The notes under the pieces are model-generated. The model was not told the origin of the DNA and ran no database searches. It saw only the letters and a list, made by a program, of their open reading frames with translations. The position numbers and the translations under genes are program-made. From assembly GCF_009982895.1 (NCBI RefSeq), contig NZ_WXZL01000008.1:135534-199533 (forward strand): a DNA stretch of 64,000 nt. The letters run 5' to 3'. The stretch comes from Deinococcus alpinitundrae (GTDB taxonomy: Bacteria > Deinococcota > Deinococci > Deinococcales > Deinococcaceae). Position 1 is the stretch's first letter. Each line of letters begins with the position of its first letter. Below, in pieces: positions 1 through 10,628 of this stretch.

Positions 1-1
1 G

Positions 2-439
2 GTGGAGGCCGGGGTGGACGGCTTGATTCTGCCGGACTTGCCGCCCGACGAGGACATCGAGATCCGCCAACTGGCCGCCGAAGCGGGTCTGGCGCTGACG
101 TTCTTGATCGCGCCCACCAGTACCTCCGAGCGGGTGCGCATCGTGACGGCAGCCTGCACCGGCTTCGTCTACGCCGTGAGCGTGACCGGCGTGACCGGCG
201 CCCGCGAGAGCGGCGCGCTGAGTGAGGTTCCAGCGCTGGTGAAGCTCGCCAAAGCACACACCGAGCTGCCGATCGCGGTGGGCTTCGGGGTCAAGGACGC
301 CCGGAGCGCCCGCGCCGTTGCGGTGGACGCTGATGCCGACGGCGTGGTGGTGGGCAGTGCCTTCATTGACGCCGTGGTGGCTGGACAGGACCTGGCCGGG
401 CTGGCGGCCCAGATCGTGACAGGCTGCCGCAAAGACTGA
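2..439 (+). CDS. trpA: Tryptophan synthase alpha chain (3' part)
   Basis: This is the C-terminal ~145 residues of the TIM-barrel alpha subunit, which splits indole-3-glycerol phosphate into indole and glyceraldehyde 3-phosphate for the beta subunit. The reading frame is open to the window edge, so the start is missing. Family landmarks seen are GVDGLILPDLPPDE, the loop YAVSVTGVTGAR that closes over the active site, the phosphate-binding GFGVKDARSA and the late GVVVGSAFID strand. It ends just before a strong terminator, so it is probably the last gene of its trp transcript. Confidence 0.95.
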   Translation: MEAGVDGLILPDLPPDEDIEIRQLAAEAGLALTFLIAPTSTSERVRIVTAACTGFVYAVSVTGVTGARESGALSEVPALVKLAKAHTELPIAVGFGVKDARSARAVAVDADADGVVVGSAFIDAVVAGQDLAGLAAQIVTGCRKD

Positions 440-457
440 TTGCGCCGACCACGCAAA

Positions 458-486
458 GCGGCCCCCGAGCATCAGTCGGGGGCCGC
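458..486 (+). terminator. Terminator-like hairpin after trpA
   Basis: A perfect 11-bp GC-rich stem (458-468 with 476-486) has a 7-nt loop and starts 18 bp after the trpA stop. There is no T tract on the plus strand, so termination strength is uncertain. The symmetry would also stop minus-strand transcription arriving from ddrA. Confidence 0.7.
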
Positions 487-553
487 ACTCACTGCATACA
501 GACGTCAGATCAAACCGCTTGCAGGAAACAGTTCGCTCCGCTCAATACCATGG

Positions 554-576
554 GAAAGCGACGGCAACTCGCTTTC
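554..576 (-). terminator. Hairpin downstream of the ddrA unit
   Basis: A perfect 8-bp stem GAAAGCGA/TCGCTTTC (554-561 with 569-576) lies about 40 bp after the stop of the small membrane ORF on the minus strand. No T tract follows. It may mark the 3' end of the ddrA transcript. The rest of 487-615 shows nothing I recognise. Confidence 0.35.
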
Positions 577-615
577 GCCACTGTTCTGGCATGGAGCCCA
601 AGCCTGACCGGTCAC

Positions 616-756
616 TCAGGCAAATTGCGAGAGCCAGCCGCCCAGCAAGATCAGCGGCAGCAGGGCGGCGACGAGCCACACGGCAGGCAGGCGCTCAGTC
701 TCGTGCGAGGCACGGCGGCGCGGCGACGGGGCTTGCCCGGAGCGTAGCGAGATCAT
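616..756 (-). CDS. 46-aa predicted single-span membrane protein, coupled to ddrA
   Basis: This short ORF starts MISLRSGQAPSPRRR, has a charged linker, and ends in a hydrophobic stretch (about residues 25-46, AVWLVAALLPLILLGGWL) that fits one membrane span with a basic, cytoplasm-facing N terminus. Its ATG overlaps the ddrA stop in an ATGA arrangement, with GGAAGG 4 nt upstream as ribosome site, so translation is probably coupled to ddrA. I do not recognise the family. Support is the coupling, the ribosome site and the coherent amphipathic design. The alternative is a chance ORF in a 260-bp gap. Any role in the damage response is inference from position only. Confidence 0.55.
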   Translation of the reverse strand: MISLRSGQAPSPRRRASHETERLPAVWLVAALLPLILLGGWLSQFA

Positions 757-1343
757 GCGGCCTTCCCAGCCGGGTGCAGGCTGCCCAGCGCGGCCTTGAG
801 ATGCTTGTACAGCTCGCGCTGCAACTCCAGATCGTCGGGCAACTCGTACTTGAGCTGGTCAATGGCTGAGATCAGGTGCGCGCCGCCAGGGCTGCGCTCG
901 TGGTCGGGCCGCGCCCATTGTGGCAGCTCGGGCGTCTGGGTGGGGGCACGTTTGGCGTCGTCCCATTCGGCCCAGGTTTTGGGCAGGTCGTAGAGGTAGC
1001 GCCCGATGCCGAACTGCACCGCGCACCGCTTGAGGGCGTCGCTGGCCGCTGCCTTGAAGGTCCCGAGATCGCCTTCCAGGGCCTCGCCGATGTCCTCACG
1101 GACCACGCCCAGCACCGTCAGGCGTCCCTTGATGGTGGGACGGCCCGCCGCGCTGACCACTTCCATCTCGAAGCTCCAGGCGTCGGGACAGACCGCGTCG
1201 AGCCGGTCTTGCACGGCGCGAGCGTCGATATGCGCCAGCAGCAGGGCACGGCTACGGTCGCGGGTAAAACTGGCCGGTTTCCAGTTGACTTCCTTGACGG
1301 GAAACGGGGCCTGAAGTCGTTTCTGTACATCGCTCAGTTTCAT
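753..1343 (-). CDS. ddrA: DNA damage response protein DdrA
   Basis: DdrA is a Deinococcus protein distantly related to Rad52/Redβ annealing proteins. It binds 3' single-stranded ends and protects them from nucleases after irradiation or desiccation. This 196-aa protein shows the typical N terminus (MKLSDVQKRLQAPFP, then VNWKPASF), the AVCPDAW segment and the core AASDALKRCAVQFGIGRYLYDLPK. The family is near 200 aa, so it looks complete. The ATG at 1343 lies 6 nt after a -10 box, so the mRNA is probably leaderless. The operator beside it predicts induction by DNA damage through DdrO/IrrE. It overlaps a small membrane ORF by 4 nt. Confidence 0.93.
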   Translation of the reverse strand: MKLSDVQKRLQAPFPVKEVNWKPASFTRDRSRALLLAHIDARAVQDRLDAVCPDAWSFEMEVVSAAGRPTIKGRLTVLGVVREDIGEALEGDLGTFKAAASDALKRCAVQFGIGRYLYDLPKTWAEWDDAKRAPTQTPELPQWARPDHERSPGGAHLISAIDQLKYELPDDLELQRELYKHLKAALGSLHPAGKAA

Positions 1344-1346
1344 GGA

Positions 1347-1378
1347 TTTAGTCTATAACAGAACAGCGTTACGGTCAA
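1347..1378 (-). promoter_or_regulatory. ddrA promoter with RDRM-like operator
   Basis: On the minus strand TTGACC (1373-1378), a 17-bp spacer and TAGACT (1350-1355) form a good sigma-70-type promoter 6 nt before ddrA. The 17-mer at 1347-1363 (TTCTGTTATAGACTAAA) matches the radiation/desiccation response motif TTATGTTATTGACATAA, as I remember it, at 13 of 17 positions and covers the -10 box. That is where the repressor DdrO would block RNA polymerase. The match was counted by eye. Confidence 0.65.
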
Positions 1379-1441
1379 GGCGTAAAAGTGGAGGATGAAT
1401 CGTGGCAAAAGGCCCGGAGCGGGGCAGGAGATGGTGGCCCT

Positions 1442-2236
1442 TTACAGCGCCATCGCCAGCTGCACGGCCTCCACCAGCCCGCCCGCGTCCACGTCGGCGA
1501 CGTGGTGCCTGCCTGCCGCGCGCGCCTCCTTGTCGGCGTTGCCCATCGCCACCGGATGGCCGACCACCTGCATGGCGGTCACGTCGTTGTGGCCGTCGCC
1601 GACCATCATTACCCGGTCCAGCTCGAAGCCGTAGAACCCGGCCACCCGCTTCACGGCGCTGCCCTTGTTCACGCCGTCGCGGGTCACGCTGACAAACAAA
1701 GTCTCCGGCATCACCGGGCTGCTGGCCGGATGAAGCTGCAAGCCCCTGTGGGCCTCGGCCAGCAGGGCGTCCTTGTCGGCGTGCGGAATCAGCCACTGGG
1801 CGCGGACCACCGTGCCGCCGAGACCCAGCAGATCGCGCGGCGCAAACGGTACCCCCAGCAGATCGGCGTGGGCCACCGAGGCGGGTGAGGTGTCCTCGAC
1901 GGCGTATTCGCGGTCGGTGTAGACCTCCAGAATGCGGCCAGTGGCCTTGGCTTTCTCGACCAGCCCCGTGAGCAGCGCGCGGGGCAATTCCTCGCTGCGC
2001 GATTCGCCGCTGTCCACCTTGACGATGCTCGCGCCGTTCTGGAAGATGTGCCAGCCGTCCGGGTCGAGCCGCTGGGCATAGTCCAGCGCCCGGCCCACAG
2101 CAGGACGCCCCGAACATAGTACGATCCGGACCCCGGCCTTCCTGGCCTCCGAGAGCGCTTCCCAGACTTCCGGCAGCACCACATTGCCCGTGCCCACCAG
2201 GGTGCCGTCCACATCCACACAGATCATGCTCAACAT
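1442..2236 (-). CDS. Cof-type HAD-superfamily phosphatase
   Basis: A 264-aa HAD hydrolase with a type-IIB (Cof) cap. Motif I is DVDGTLVG near the N terminus, motif II is VLCSGRP, and motifs III/IV fall at NKGSAVKRV and [16 protein letters not shown], the usual Cof ending. Such enzymes dephosphorylate sugar phosphates, FMN or PLP, and the sequence does not tell which. The ATG at 2236 lies 7 nt after TAGACT (2244-2249), a leaderless start. It is a separate unit between tpiA and ddrA on the same strand. Confidence 0.85.
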   Translation of the reverse strand: MLSMICVDVDGTLVGTGNVVLPEVWEALSEARKAGVRIVLCSGRPAVGRALDYAQRLDPDGWHIFQNGASIVKVDSGESRSEELPRALLTGLVEKAKATGRILEVYTDREYAVEDTSPASVAHADLLGVPFAPRDLLGLGGTVVRAQWLIPHADKDALLAEAHRGLQLHPASSPVMPETLFVSVTRDGVNKGSAVKRVAGFYGFELDRVMMVGDGHNDVTAMQVVGHPVAMGNADKEARAAGRHHVADVDAGGLVEAVQLAMAL

Positions 2237-2375
2237 GCCGGGCAGTCTAGCCGCTGTACGGCCTGCCCCCGGGCGGGCCGTCTATGCCACTGAAGTGTAC
2301 AAGCCAATTCGCTCAAGAATCATTTCACGAGCACCAGCGGAAAAAGGGCCTGCCAAATCGGCACACCCCCGCTAC

Positions 2376-3125
<750 letters not shown>

Positions 3126-3253
3126 TGTTGCTCCTTCGGGGAGGTGGGGTGGCTGGTCAGTGGTGGGTCGCAGAGGAAGGAAAGCGTAGGCAGTGGGCCG
3201 TGTTCAGGTCGAGCAGGAAAACGAAACGATCAACTCCACCCACTCCGCTCTCC

Positions 3254-4423
3254 TTACTTCATCGCCTCGACGCCGGGCAGCGTCTTGCCTTCCAGCAACT
3301 CCAGGCTCGCGCCGCCGCCGGTGGAGACGTGTGAGACCTTGCTGGACTGACCGCTCCTGTTGATGGCACTGACCGAGTCGCCGCCGCCCACGACGCTGTA
3401 GGTGCCCGCGCCCAGATGGGCGACCGCCTCGGCCACCGCGTTGGTACCGCCCGCGAACTTGGCGAACTCGAACACGCCCAGCGGCCCGTTCCAGAACACC
3501 GTCTTCGCGCCCTGCAAGGCCGCCGTGTAGGCCCTGACGGTGTCCGGTCCGGCGTCCAGCCCCTGCCAGCCGTCAGGAATCTCGCCGCTCGGCACGACCT
3601 GGGTGTGGGCGTCCTCGCTGAAGGCGTCGGCGGCGATCACGTCGGTGGGCAGCATGATCTTGCCCGCGTACTCGCCCAGCAGCCGCCGGGCCAGGTCCAG
3701 TTGATCGTCCTCGTGGATACTCTCGCCGATCATTCCGCCGCGCGCCTTGATGAAGGTGTAGGCCATGCCGCCGCCGATCAGCAGCTTGTCCACCCGGGGC
3801 AGCAGGTTCTCGATGACCAGGAGCTTGTCGCTGACCTTCGCGCCGCCGATGATGACCACGTAGGGGTGAACCGGATTGTTGATCAGCTTGTCGAGCGCGT
3901 CCACCTCGGTTTGTAGCAGCGTTCCGGCGGCGTGCGGCAGTTGGCTGGCCACTCCGCTGACCGAGGCGTGGGCGCGGTGGGCGCTGCCGAAGGCGTCGAG
4001 CACGAAGGCGTCGCCGAGGCGGGCCAGCTTCGCAGTAAGGGCCGGGTCGTTCTTTTCCTCGCCCGCCTCGAAGCGCACGTTTTCCAGCAGGGCCACCTCG
4101 CCGGGCTGGAGCTGCTGCACCGCCGCCAGCGTCTCGTCACTGCCCGGCAAACTGGCGATAAACTGCACCGGCCTCCCCAGCGCCGTGCTCAGCGCATCCG
4201 CCACCAGCTTCAGGCTGTACTTCGGGTCCGGCCCGCCCTTGGGCCGCCCCAGGTGGCTCATCAAGACGAGCGACGCGCCGCCCTGAAGCAGCTTGTTCAG
4301 CGTCGGCAGCGAGGCGGTGATGCGGGTGTCGTCCTGAATGACCCCGCCCTGCATCGGTACGTTGTAATCGACCCGCACCAGAACGCGTTTGCCGGACACA
4401 TCGAGGGACTCTAGATTCTGCAT
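3254..4423 (-). CDS. pgk: Phosphoglycerate kinase
   Basis: Transfers the acyl phosphate of 1,3-bisphosphoglycerate to ADP. The 389-aa protein has [11 protein letters not shown] near the N terminus, substrate-binding [11 protein letters not shown], the hinge segment [13 protein letters not shown], nucleotide loop GGGMAYTF and the C-terminal [10 protein letters not shown] start it at the ATG at 4423 ([14 protein letters not shown]) because GGAG lies 5 nt upstream. An upstream in-frame TTG at 4450 adds nine residues that are not family-like and sit inside a terminator hairpin. The gap to tpiA is 128 bp with no evident promoter. Confidence 0.97.
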   Translation of the reverse strand: MQNLESLDVSGKRVLVRVDYNVPMQGGVIQDDTRITASLPTLNKLLQGGASLVLMSHLGRPKGGPDPKYSLKLVADALSTALGRPVQFIASLPGSDETLAAVQQLQPGEVALLENVRFEAGEEKNDPALTAKLARLGDAFVLDAFGSAHRAHASVSGVASQLPHAAGTLLQTEVDALDKLINNPVHPYVVIIGGAKVSDKLLVIENLLPRVDKLLIGGGMAYTFIKARGGMIGESIHEDDQLDLARRLLGEYAGKIMLPTDVIAADAFSEDAHTQVVPSGEIPDGWQGLDAGPDTVRAYTAALQGAKTVFWNGPLGVFEFAKFAGGTNAVAEAVAHLGAGTYSVVGGGDSVSAINRSGQSSKVSHVSTGGGASLELLEGKTLPGVEAMK

Positions 4424-4432
4424 GGATTCTCC

Positions 4433-4468
4433 AAAAAAGGCCCAGTTCAACCTGCGCCTGAGCCTTTT
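4433..4468 (-). terminator. Terminator/attenuator hairpin between gap and pgk
   Basis: On the minus strand AAAAGGCTCAG (4468-4458) pairs with CTGGGCCTTTT (4445-4435) across a 12-nt loop, one pair being G-U, and a run of six T (4438-4433) forms the end of the stem and the tail. The T tract runs directly into the pgk ribosome site. This looks like a Rho-independent terminator that trims gap transcripts and lets a fraction read into pgk. Confidence 0.65.
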
Positions 4469-4570
4469 GAGCGGGTTTACGTTGTCGTGAGGAGGAAACG
4501 TTTCAGAGACAGCGTTCAGTGAAGCGCTGAGCGGGGCCTGGGGCCGTCGGTGTACAGACTTGATGCCAGC

Positions 4571-5629
<1,059 letters not shown>

Positions 5630-5709
5630 TCAGGTCCACTGAAGTTCCAGGCCGCAGTTTAACGCAGCCGAGCGAACCTGCGCCCGGATGAGACCCCAGA
5701 CAACTGGAC

Positions 5710-5728
5710 AAGTGTTCACAGTACACTT
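5710..5728. promoter_or_regulatory. Inverted repeat upstream of gap
   Basis: AAGTGT and ACACTT are separated by 7 bp in the 230-bp space before gap. The size and position fit an operator for a glycolytic regulator. I cannot name the regulator, and I find no convincing -35/-10 pair next to it. Confidence 0.3.
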
Positions 5729-5796
5729 AAAGCCTCTATCCTGAACCAGACGTCTTTTTGTACCCGGGTAGCCGTGCGCGAAGGCCAGGTTCCGGC

Positions 5797-6504
5797 TCAG
5801 ACACCCATCTTGCCGCTGCGAATCACGTCGGCGATGATCGGCGGCAGGTTCCAGGCCATGATGTCGAAGGCCGCCGAGGAGTAGTCATACGGTACCTTGT
5901 GCATGCTGACCTTGGGGCGGCGTCCGGCACAGTCCACCAAAATCACGTCCGCGCCGGGTTCGTGGTTGAGGGACAACCCCACCGAGCCGGGATCGATGAA
6001 GATGGTGTCGCTGACCTCGCGCACGAACGGCACGTGGGTGCCTGCCGAGACGACCACCCGTGAGCCGAGCTGTTCGGCGAGGTCCTGCATCTCGTTTTCG
6101 GCGGCCATCAGGTCGAGCCGCGCTTCGGGGTCGTGCGGCGCGCCGTGAAAGTAGCGGATGCGGCCCACCGGGGTCATGATCCGTCCGCCCGGCGGCAGGC
6201 GGCGCAGGTATTCGAGCTGCTCGGGCGATAACACGGTGCGGGTCCATGACAGGACCTGGTCGGCCACGCCCCGGCGGTTTTCTCGTTCACCGAATTCCAT
6301 CGCCACGCGCAGATCGCTCGAACCCAGGCCGACTTTCCAGTTTTCCTGCTGCACGAAGTCGATCACCGGCCCTGGACTGGCTCCGTAGCCGACCAGGTCG
6401 CCCACCACCACCACCGAGTTGACGATGTGTTCGCTCAGAAAACGCTGCACCGAGGTCAGCGCATGAATGTTGCCGTGAAGGTCACTGATAAAAGCAATTC
6501 GCAA
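5797..6504 (-). CDS. YfcE/MJ0936-type metallophosphoesterase
   Basis: A calcineurin-like phosphoesterase. The metal-binding blocks are [11 protein letters not shown] (D and H), [13 protein letters not shown] (GD-x-x-G), YFHGAPHD and AGTHVPF, followed by the [17 protein letters not shown] block common in YfcE-like enzymes. The substrate is unknown. I start at the TTG at 6504 (residues [12 protein letters not shown]), where homology begins. An ATG at 6579 would add 25 atypical residues and overlap the divergent lnt start. A possible -10 (TATTCT, 6514-6519) is 9 nt upstream, so the start remains uncertain. Confidence 0.8.
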   Translation of the reverse strand: MRIAFISDLHGNIHALTSVQRFLSEHIVNSVVVVGDLVGYGASPGPVIDFVQQENWKVGLGSSDLRVAMEFGERENRRGVADQVLSWTRTVLSPEQLEYLRRLPPGGRIMTPVGRIRYFHGAPHDPEARLDLMAAENEMQDLAEQLGSRVVVSAGTHVPFVREVSDTIFIDPGSVGLSLNHEPGADVILVDCAGRRPKVSMHKVPYDYSSAAFDIMAWNLPPIIADVIRSGKMGV

Positions 6505-6577
6505 GGTGGGGTCAGAATACCTTACCCGGCTTGCCCTGAGCTGCTTTCCCCCCGGTGGGGCTGCTACACTCCCGGCC

Positions 6578-8053
6578 ATGCGACTGCCTCTCCATGCCCG
6601 CCTTCAGGGACTGCTGTCCGCCGCGCTGGGGGTGCTGACGGCTTTGTGCGGCTTGCCGCTGTGGTGGAGCGCACTGAGTGTGTTGCCGCTCTCGGTACTG
6701 CTGTGGCAGCTCAGCCGCCAGCCCAGTGCTCGCCAGGTCGTGCTCCAGACGTTCTGGGCCATCAGCGCCTACTTTGCTGCGCAACTGTTCTGGCTGGTGG
6801 TGTTCATGCACAATCTGATGGCCAGTGACGGCGGATTGCCCTCAGCGCTGGCCTGGGTGCTGGCCGCGCTCGCGCTTTCACTGTTATTCATGCTGGAGGG
6901 GGTGTTCTGGGCCATCCTGGCGACGCTGGTGGCACGCATCTTCCGAACGCCGCAGGCCCGCTTGTGGGGGCTGGCCGGGGGTTGGGTCATTCTGGAATGG
7001 ACCCGCACTCTGGGCGCACTGGCCTTTCCCTGGTCGGGCCTGGGCTACACCCTGCTGCGCACCCCGTTGATTCAGGTGGCCGATCTGGGCGGCGTGCTGC
7101 TGCTCTCGGCGCTGATCACGGCCTCGGCAGCAGCGCTGGTGACGCTGGCGCAGCTCAAGAACCCCCGCCCAGCGTTCCTGATGGCGGTGCTGTGGCTTTT
7201 CGGCCTTGGCTACGGCCTGACCCGCGTGCCGGGGCAGGGGCCGGTAGGACAGGCGCTACTGTTGCGAACTGATTTTGACTCGTTTAGTAAGGCGGCGGGT
7301 CTGAGTTTCGACCAGTTCTGGCAAACTCAGTTGAAGCTCAGTTCTCAACGCCGCCCCGGCGAAGTTCTGATCTGGAGCGAGACGGCCGTGCCGGATCCGG
7401 CATCCCTGCTGGGAACTTCGGATTTTCCTGGTGTGCCCGCGCCTGGTCTCTATGGACTGGCACAGCGTCCCCGCAACACCGCCGTCGGCTGGGACAGTCA
7501 GACCATCACCGGCAGCTTCGACAAGGCCCACCCGGTGCCGATGGGAGAATACTTTCCCTTGTCGGGTGTGCTGCGCCCACTTTATGACCTTATCTTCAAC
7601 TTGATTGGTTTTGCCTTCGATCCCCAGTTTCCTGGTCAGTCGTACACCCCCATCCCGCTCGGCGGTGTTCTCTACGGCGTCTATATCTGCTACGACAGCA
7701 TCGTGGCGAGCGTGGCCCGCTGGCAGGCTCTGGGTGGCGCGCAGGTGCTGGTGAACGTCAGTAACGACGGCTGGTACAGCGGTTGGGGGGTCTGGCAGCA
7801 CTTCGACATGGGCCGGGTGCGGGCCATCGAGACCCGCCGCTACGTGCTGAGAAGCGTCAACAAGGGGGTGGCTGCCGTGGTTGACGACCTTGGCCAGCCG
7901 GTACAGATCCTGACAGCGGGGGAGGGCGTCCTCCACGCCGAATTCCCGCTGCTGAGCACAACGACTCTTTATATGCGCCTCGGTGACGTCCCAGCATTGA
8001 TGGCCGCGCTGCTGCTGATCGGCTACGCGGCCAGGGCAGACCGCCGCAGGTAA
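6578..8053 (+). CDS. lnt: Apolipoprotein N-acyltransferase
   Basis: Last step of lipoprotein maturation: N-acylation of the lipid-modified cysteine in the membrane. The 491-aa protein has about six N-terminal hydrophobic segments and a C-terminal nitrilase-fold domain. The catalytic Glu-Lys-Cys triad is visible as WSETAVP (Glu268), [14 protein letters not shown] and YICYDSIV, with [11 protein letters not shown] after it. The ATG at 6578 lies 7 nt after TACACT (6565-6570), a leaderless start. The longer in-frame reading from 6506 is not needed. Several lipobox proteins in this window are possible substrates. Confidence 0.93.
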   Translation: MRLPLHARLQGLLSAALGVLTALCGLPLWWSALSVLPLSVLLWQLSRQPSARQVVLQTFWAISAYFAAQLFWLVVFMHNLMASDGGLPSALAWVLAALALSLLFMLEGVFWAILATLVARIFRTPQARLWGLAGGWVILEWTRTLGALAFPWSGLGYTLLRTPLIQVADLGGVLLLSALITASAAALVTLAQLKNPRPAFLMAVLWLFGLGYGLTRVPGQGPVGQALLLRTDFDSFSKAAGLSFDQFWQTQLKLSSQRRPGEVLIWSETAVPDPASLLGTSDFPGVPAPGLYGLAQRPRNTAVGWDSQTITGSFDKAHPVPMGEYFPLSGVLRPLYDLIFNLIGFAFDPQFPGQSYTPIPLGGVLYGVYICYDSIVASVARWQALGGAQVLVNVSNDGWYSGWGVWQHFDMGRVRAIETRRYVLRSVNKGVAAVVDDLGQPVQILTAGEGVLHAEFPLLSTTTLYMRLGDVPALMAALLLIGYAARADRRR

Positions 8054-8105
8054 TATATACACTTTCGGTTTAGATTAAGAAATGCCGGGAACAATACAAT
8101 AAGCG

Positions 8106-9122
8106 TTACACCTCCACATCCCCCAACGCTTCTGCCGCCGCCAATGCTTCTCGCCGCACCGAGACATCCATCTTGGCGTAAATCGCACTGGTATTCACCG
8201 AAGCGTGCCCCAACACATCGGCCACCACATGCAGATCACGGGTGGCGCGGTAGAGCTGGGTGCCTGCCGTGCGGCGCAGGGTATGCAGCCCCCACACCGA
8301 GGGCGGTAGCCCCAGTGCCTGGTAATAGCGCTGAGCGATATCGCGCGCCCCCTTGGTACTCAGCCGCCCACCGATGTTGCGGTGACTGAGCGAGATCAGC
8401 AGGGCCGGGGAAACGGCGTCCAGACCACCGCGCAAGACCAGCCAGCGCCTGAGCGCCGAGACCATCCGCGCCGTCAACGGCACCTGCCGGACTTTGCGGC
8501 CCTTACCACGCACCGTCAAATGCCCCAGAGTCAGTTCGAGATCGTCCACGTTCAGCCCGATAAGTTCGGCGGCCCGCAGCCCAAGCTGACCGCCAAGCAG
8601 CAGAAGCAACTGATCACGGGACGCCAGACCGGGGTCGTGCGGGTGCTGCTGCTCGGGCAGGGCCAGCAGCGCTTTGAAGGTGGCAGCACTCAGGGCCATC
8701 TTCCGGGTATGGGCGGCCTCACTCTCGGCAGGCGGGCGCACGCTGGCACTGGGATCGGCGTCCAGCACCCCAGCCCACACCAGCGCTCGCATCAGATTCC
8801 TGACCCCGTAGAGGTGGCGCTTAACGCTGGACGCCGACAGGCCCTGGGCCTGCAAAGTCAGTAACCAGACCTCAAACACCTCGGCTTCGAGCTGATTGAG
8901 CGCATGCCTTGGCGAATCGGGCGGCCCAGCGAAGGCCAGGAACTTTCTGAGCGACTCGGCGTAGTGGCTAAGAGTCAAATCGCTGATGCGCCCGCCCTTG
9001 ACTGACTTGAGCCGCAGGTAGGTGTGCAGCAGATCGGTAAGCGCGTCGGCGTCTTGCTGATAAGCCGCGCGCAGGCCCTCGCGTCGGCGGTTGGCACCAG
9101 ATGCCCAGCGCGAGGCCAGCAC
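8106..9122 (-). CDS. Xer-type tyrosine recombinase
   Basis: A 338-aa integrase-family recombinase with an N-terminal SAM-like core-binding domain (about residues 25-130) and a C-terminal catalytic domain. The catalytic set is complete: Arg in LGLRAAEL, Lys in [19 protein letters not shown] for His-x-x-Arg, His in LGHASVNTS and nucleophilic Tyr in AIYAKMD. Size and motifs resemble XerC/XerD rather than phage integrases, and no phage genes flank it. GTG at 9122 or TTG at 9125 could start it, and AGGG is a weak ribosome site. A dif-like palindrome and strong promoter lie directly upstream. Whether it resolves chromosome dimers or a mobile element is open. Confidence 0.88.
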   Translation of the reverse strand: MLASRWASGANRRREGLRAAYQQDADALTDLLHTYLRLKSVKGGRISDLTLSHYAESLRKFLAFAGPPDSPRHALNQLEAEVFEVWLLTLQAQGLSASSVKRHLYGVRNLMRALVWAGVLDADPSASVRPPAESEAAHTRKMALSAATFKALLALPEQQHPHDPGLASRDQLLLLLGGQLGLRAAELIGLNVDDLELTLGHLTVRGKGRKVRQVPLTARMVSALRRWLVLRGGLDAVSPALLISLSHRNIGGRLSTKGARDIAQRYYQALGLPPSVWGLHTLRRTAGTQLYRATRDLHVVADVLGHASVNTSAIYAKMDVSVRREALAAAEALGDVEV

Positions 9123-9148
9123 CAAAGCAGACCCTGTCAGGCAATCCT

Positions 9149-9182
9149 CTTAGGTTTCATAATCGGAATTATAGAACCTAAG
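9149..9182. other. dif-like palindrome upstream of the recombinase gene
   Basis: A 34-bp inverted repeat has 15-bp arms with two mismatches and a 4-bp centre. Read as a Xer site, its core is two 11-bp half-sites, AGGTTTCATAA and TTATAGAACCT, around a 6-bp centre TCGGAA. This is the layout of bacterial dif sites, whose inner ends are typically ATAA and TTAT. It sits 27 bp before the recombinase start, as difSL lies before xerS. It could instead be an autoregulatory operator. Confidence 0.5.
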
Positions 9183-9197
9183 ATCGGACCCGTTCAA
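9168..9197 (-). promoter_or_regulatory. Promoter of the Xer-type recombinase
   Basis: TTGAAC (9192-9197), an 18-bp spacer and a perfect TATAAT (9168-9173) on the minus strand. The -10 box lies inside one arm of the dif-like palindrome, so recombinase binding there would block its own transcription. Confidence 0.7.
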
Positions 9198-9201
9198 GCC
9201 G

Positions 9202-10134
9202 TCAGGTCTCCAACTCCTCCTGACTCGCCCCGGTCAGAAACAACCCAGCTCCCGGTAAGACCCGCGCTTCGAACGGGGTCATCTCCTCGTGCATCTCGCC
9301 GTCGTATTGCAGCGGAAACGGCTCCTGGGACGTGACCGTCACGGTGCTGGCGCGGAAGCTCTCCAGATTCTTGTCGAGGGCCGGTTCCCCCAGGTTGAGC
9401 CGGGCACGCAGCGAGTCGATCAGGTTCGGGAGCAGTTCGAGCAGGGTGCCGGGCTTGAGCACCAGCACCGTGAACTGACCATCGCTGGGACTGACGCCCT
9501 TGGCAATCGGCAGCCGGAAATTGGCCATCCCGAAATTCGCCACCATCACGGCCATCGCCTCGACAGTTTTCGACTCACCGTCGAGCATCAGTTCGAAAGT
9601 GGTCGCCCGTGGGCTGAGCTGCTGGAAAGCACTCACCACGTAAGCCAGCACCCCAAGCCGGTCCTTGAGCTTCTCGGCTCCCTGGATCATGGTGGCGTCG
9701 GCTCCAGCTCCGGCCAGGAGCACAAAGCCGCGCGTCTGGCCGGCGACCGTCAGCTCGCCGAGATCCACCTGCACGCTGCACAGATCATCCACCACCTGGG
9801 CCAGCTCCTCGGGGCCCTCGGGCAGCTTGAGATTTTGTGCGATCAGGTTGGCGGTGCCTGCCGGATACGCCAGCAGCGGCACCCCGCTGCCGCGCAGCGC
9901 GTAGGCCAGGCTGCTGACCGTACCGTCACCGCCCGCTGCGATCACGGCCTGGTAACGCTCCTTGTGGTCGAGCAGCGGACCGAACCCACCTTTGGGAGGC
10001 AACTCCTCAGCGTCCACCTGCCAGCCTTTCTCACCCAACGCTGTGATGAAACGCGGCAAGGGACTCTGGCCGTTGCCGGACTTGGGATTGAAGATCAGCA
10101 GCGCACGTCTGGGGGGGGTGGTCTGGGCCGTCAT
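9202..10134 (-). CDS. Diacylglycerol/lipid kinase (DagK/YegS family)
   Basis: A 310-aa member of the DAGK catalytic family. It shows [12 protein letters not shown] near the N terminus and the nucleotide-binding [15 protein letters not shown], then the C-terminal beta-sandwich with QYDGEMHEE near the end. Such enzymes phosphorylate diacylglycerol or related lipids at the membrane using ATP. The exact lipid cannot be read from sequence. The ATG at 10134 lies 6 nt after TCTAAT (10141-10146), favouring it over a start 7 codons upstream. Divergent from the lipoprotein gene. Confidence 0.88.
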   Translation of the reverse strand: MTAQTTPPRRALLIFNPKSGNGQSPLPRFITALGEKGWQVDAEELPPKGGFGPLLDHKERYQAVIAAGGDGTVSSLAYALRGSGVPLLAYPAGTANLIAQNLKLPEGPEELAQVVDDLCSVQVDLGELTVAGQTRGFVLLAGAGADATMIQGAEKLKDRLGVLAYVVSAFQQLSPRATTFELMLDGESKTVEAMAVMVANFGMANFRLPIAKGVSPSDGQFTVLVLKPGTLLELLPNLIDSLRARLNLGEPALDKNLESFRASTVTVTSQEPFPLQYDGEMHEEMTPFEARVLPGAGLFLTGASQEELET

Positions 10135-10167
10135 CAAACCATTAGACTGTGGCAACGGAGGCTGTGT

Positions 10168-10539
10168 ATGCGCATATTCTTGCTTGGATCTTTACTGTTG
10201 GTGGGCACCCTCACATCGTGCGCGCCGAGGGTGGGCACGGTGATGGGCGTGACCCAGACGCCAGTGCTGGTGAAAGTCTCGTCTGGCGCGGCCAGGGGCC
10301 AGGCCGTCACGCTTCAGGGACGCTACCTGGGTGGTCCCACCACCGGACGTATTCGGCTGGGTGCCGACGAGAACGGCGCGGGCGGCTACCTAATTCCGGC
10401 CGGGGCCGTCACCTCGTGGACCGACAGCGAGATCGTCTTCAGTGTGCCCGCCACAGCTCCGGCGGGTGGCAGCTGGCTGTTCGTCGAGGTCAACGGACGC
10501 CAGAGCACCGGGTTGCCGTTCAGCGTTAGCGGCCAGTAA
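10168..10539 (+). CDS. Small lipoprotein, IPT/TIG-like fold
   Basis: 123 aa. It begins [20 protein letters not shown], a lipoprotein signal with lipobox LTSC, so Cys18 should be lipidated by Lgt and Lnt. The remainder ([19 protein letters not shown] and [17 protein letters not shown]) resembles the IPT/TIG immunoglobulin-like repeat, a surface-exposed beta-sandwich. No enzymatic motif is present. GGAGG lies 7 nt before the ATG and TAGACT (10143-10148) about 20 nt before it. A strong terminator follows, so it is monocistronic. Function unknown. Confidence 0.8.
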   Translation: MRIFLLGSLLLVGTLTSCAPRVGTVMGVTQTPVLVKVSSGAARGQAVTLQGRYLGGPTTGRIRLGADENGAGGYLIPAGAVTSWTDSEIVFSVPATAPAGGSWLFVEVNGRQSTGLPFSVSGQ

Positions 10540-10553
10540 AGCACGTCAGCACG

Positions 10554-10582
10554 CCGCCGTCCCACCTGGGGCGGCGGTTTTT
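10554..10582 (+). terminator. Rho-independent terminator after the lipoprotein
   Basis: A 10-bp stem (10554-10563 with 10568-10577, one G-U pair) with tetraloop ACCT is followed by TTTTT. This is the clearest intrinsic terminator in the window and separates the lipoprotein gene from hisS. Confidence 0.9.
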
Positions 10583-10628
10583 GTCGCCTTTGCCTGCCGC
10601 CGCATCCTCCCCTGCTAGACTCGCGGTT

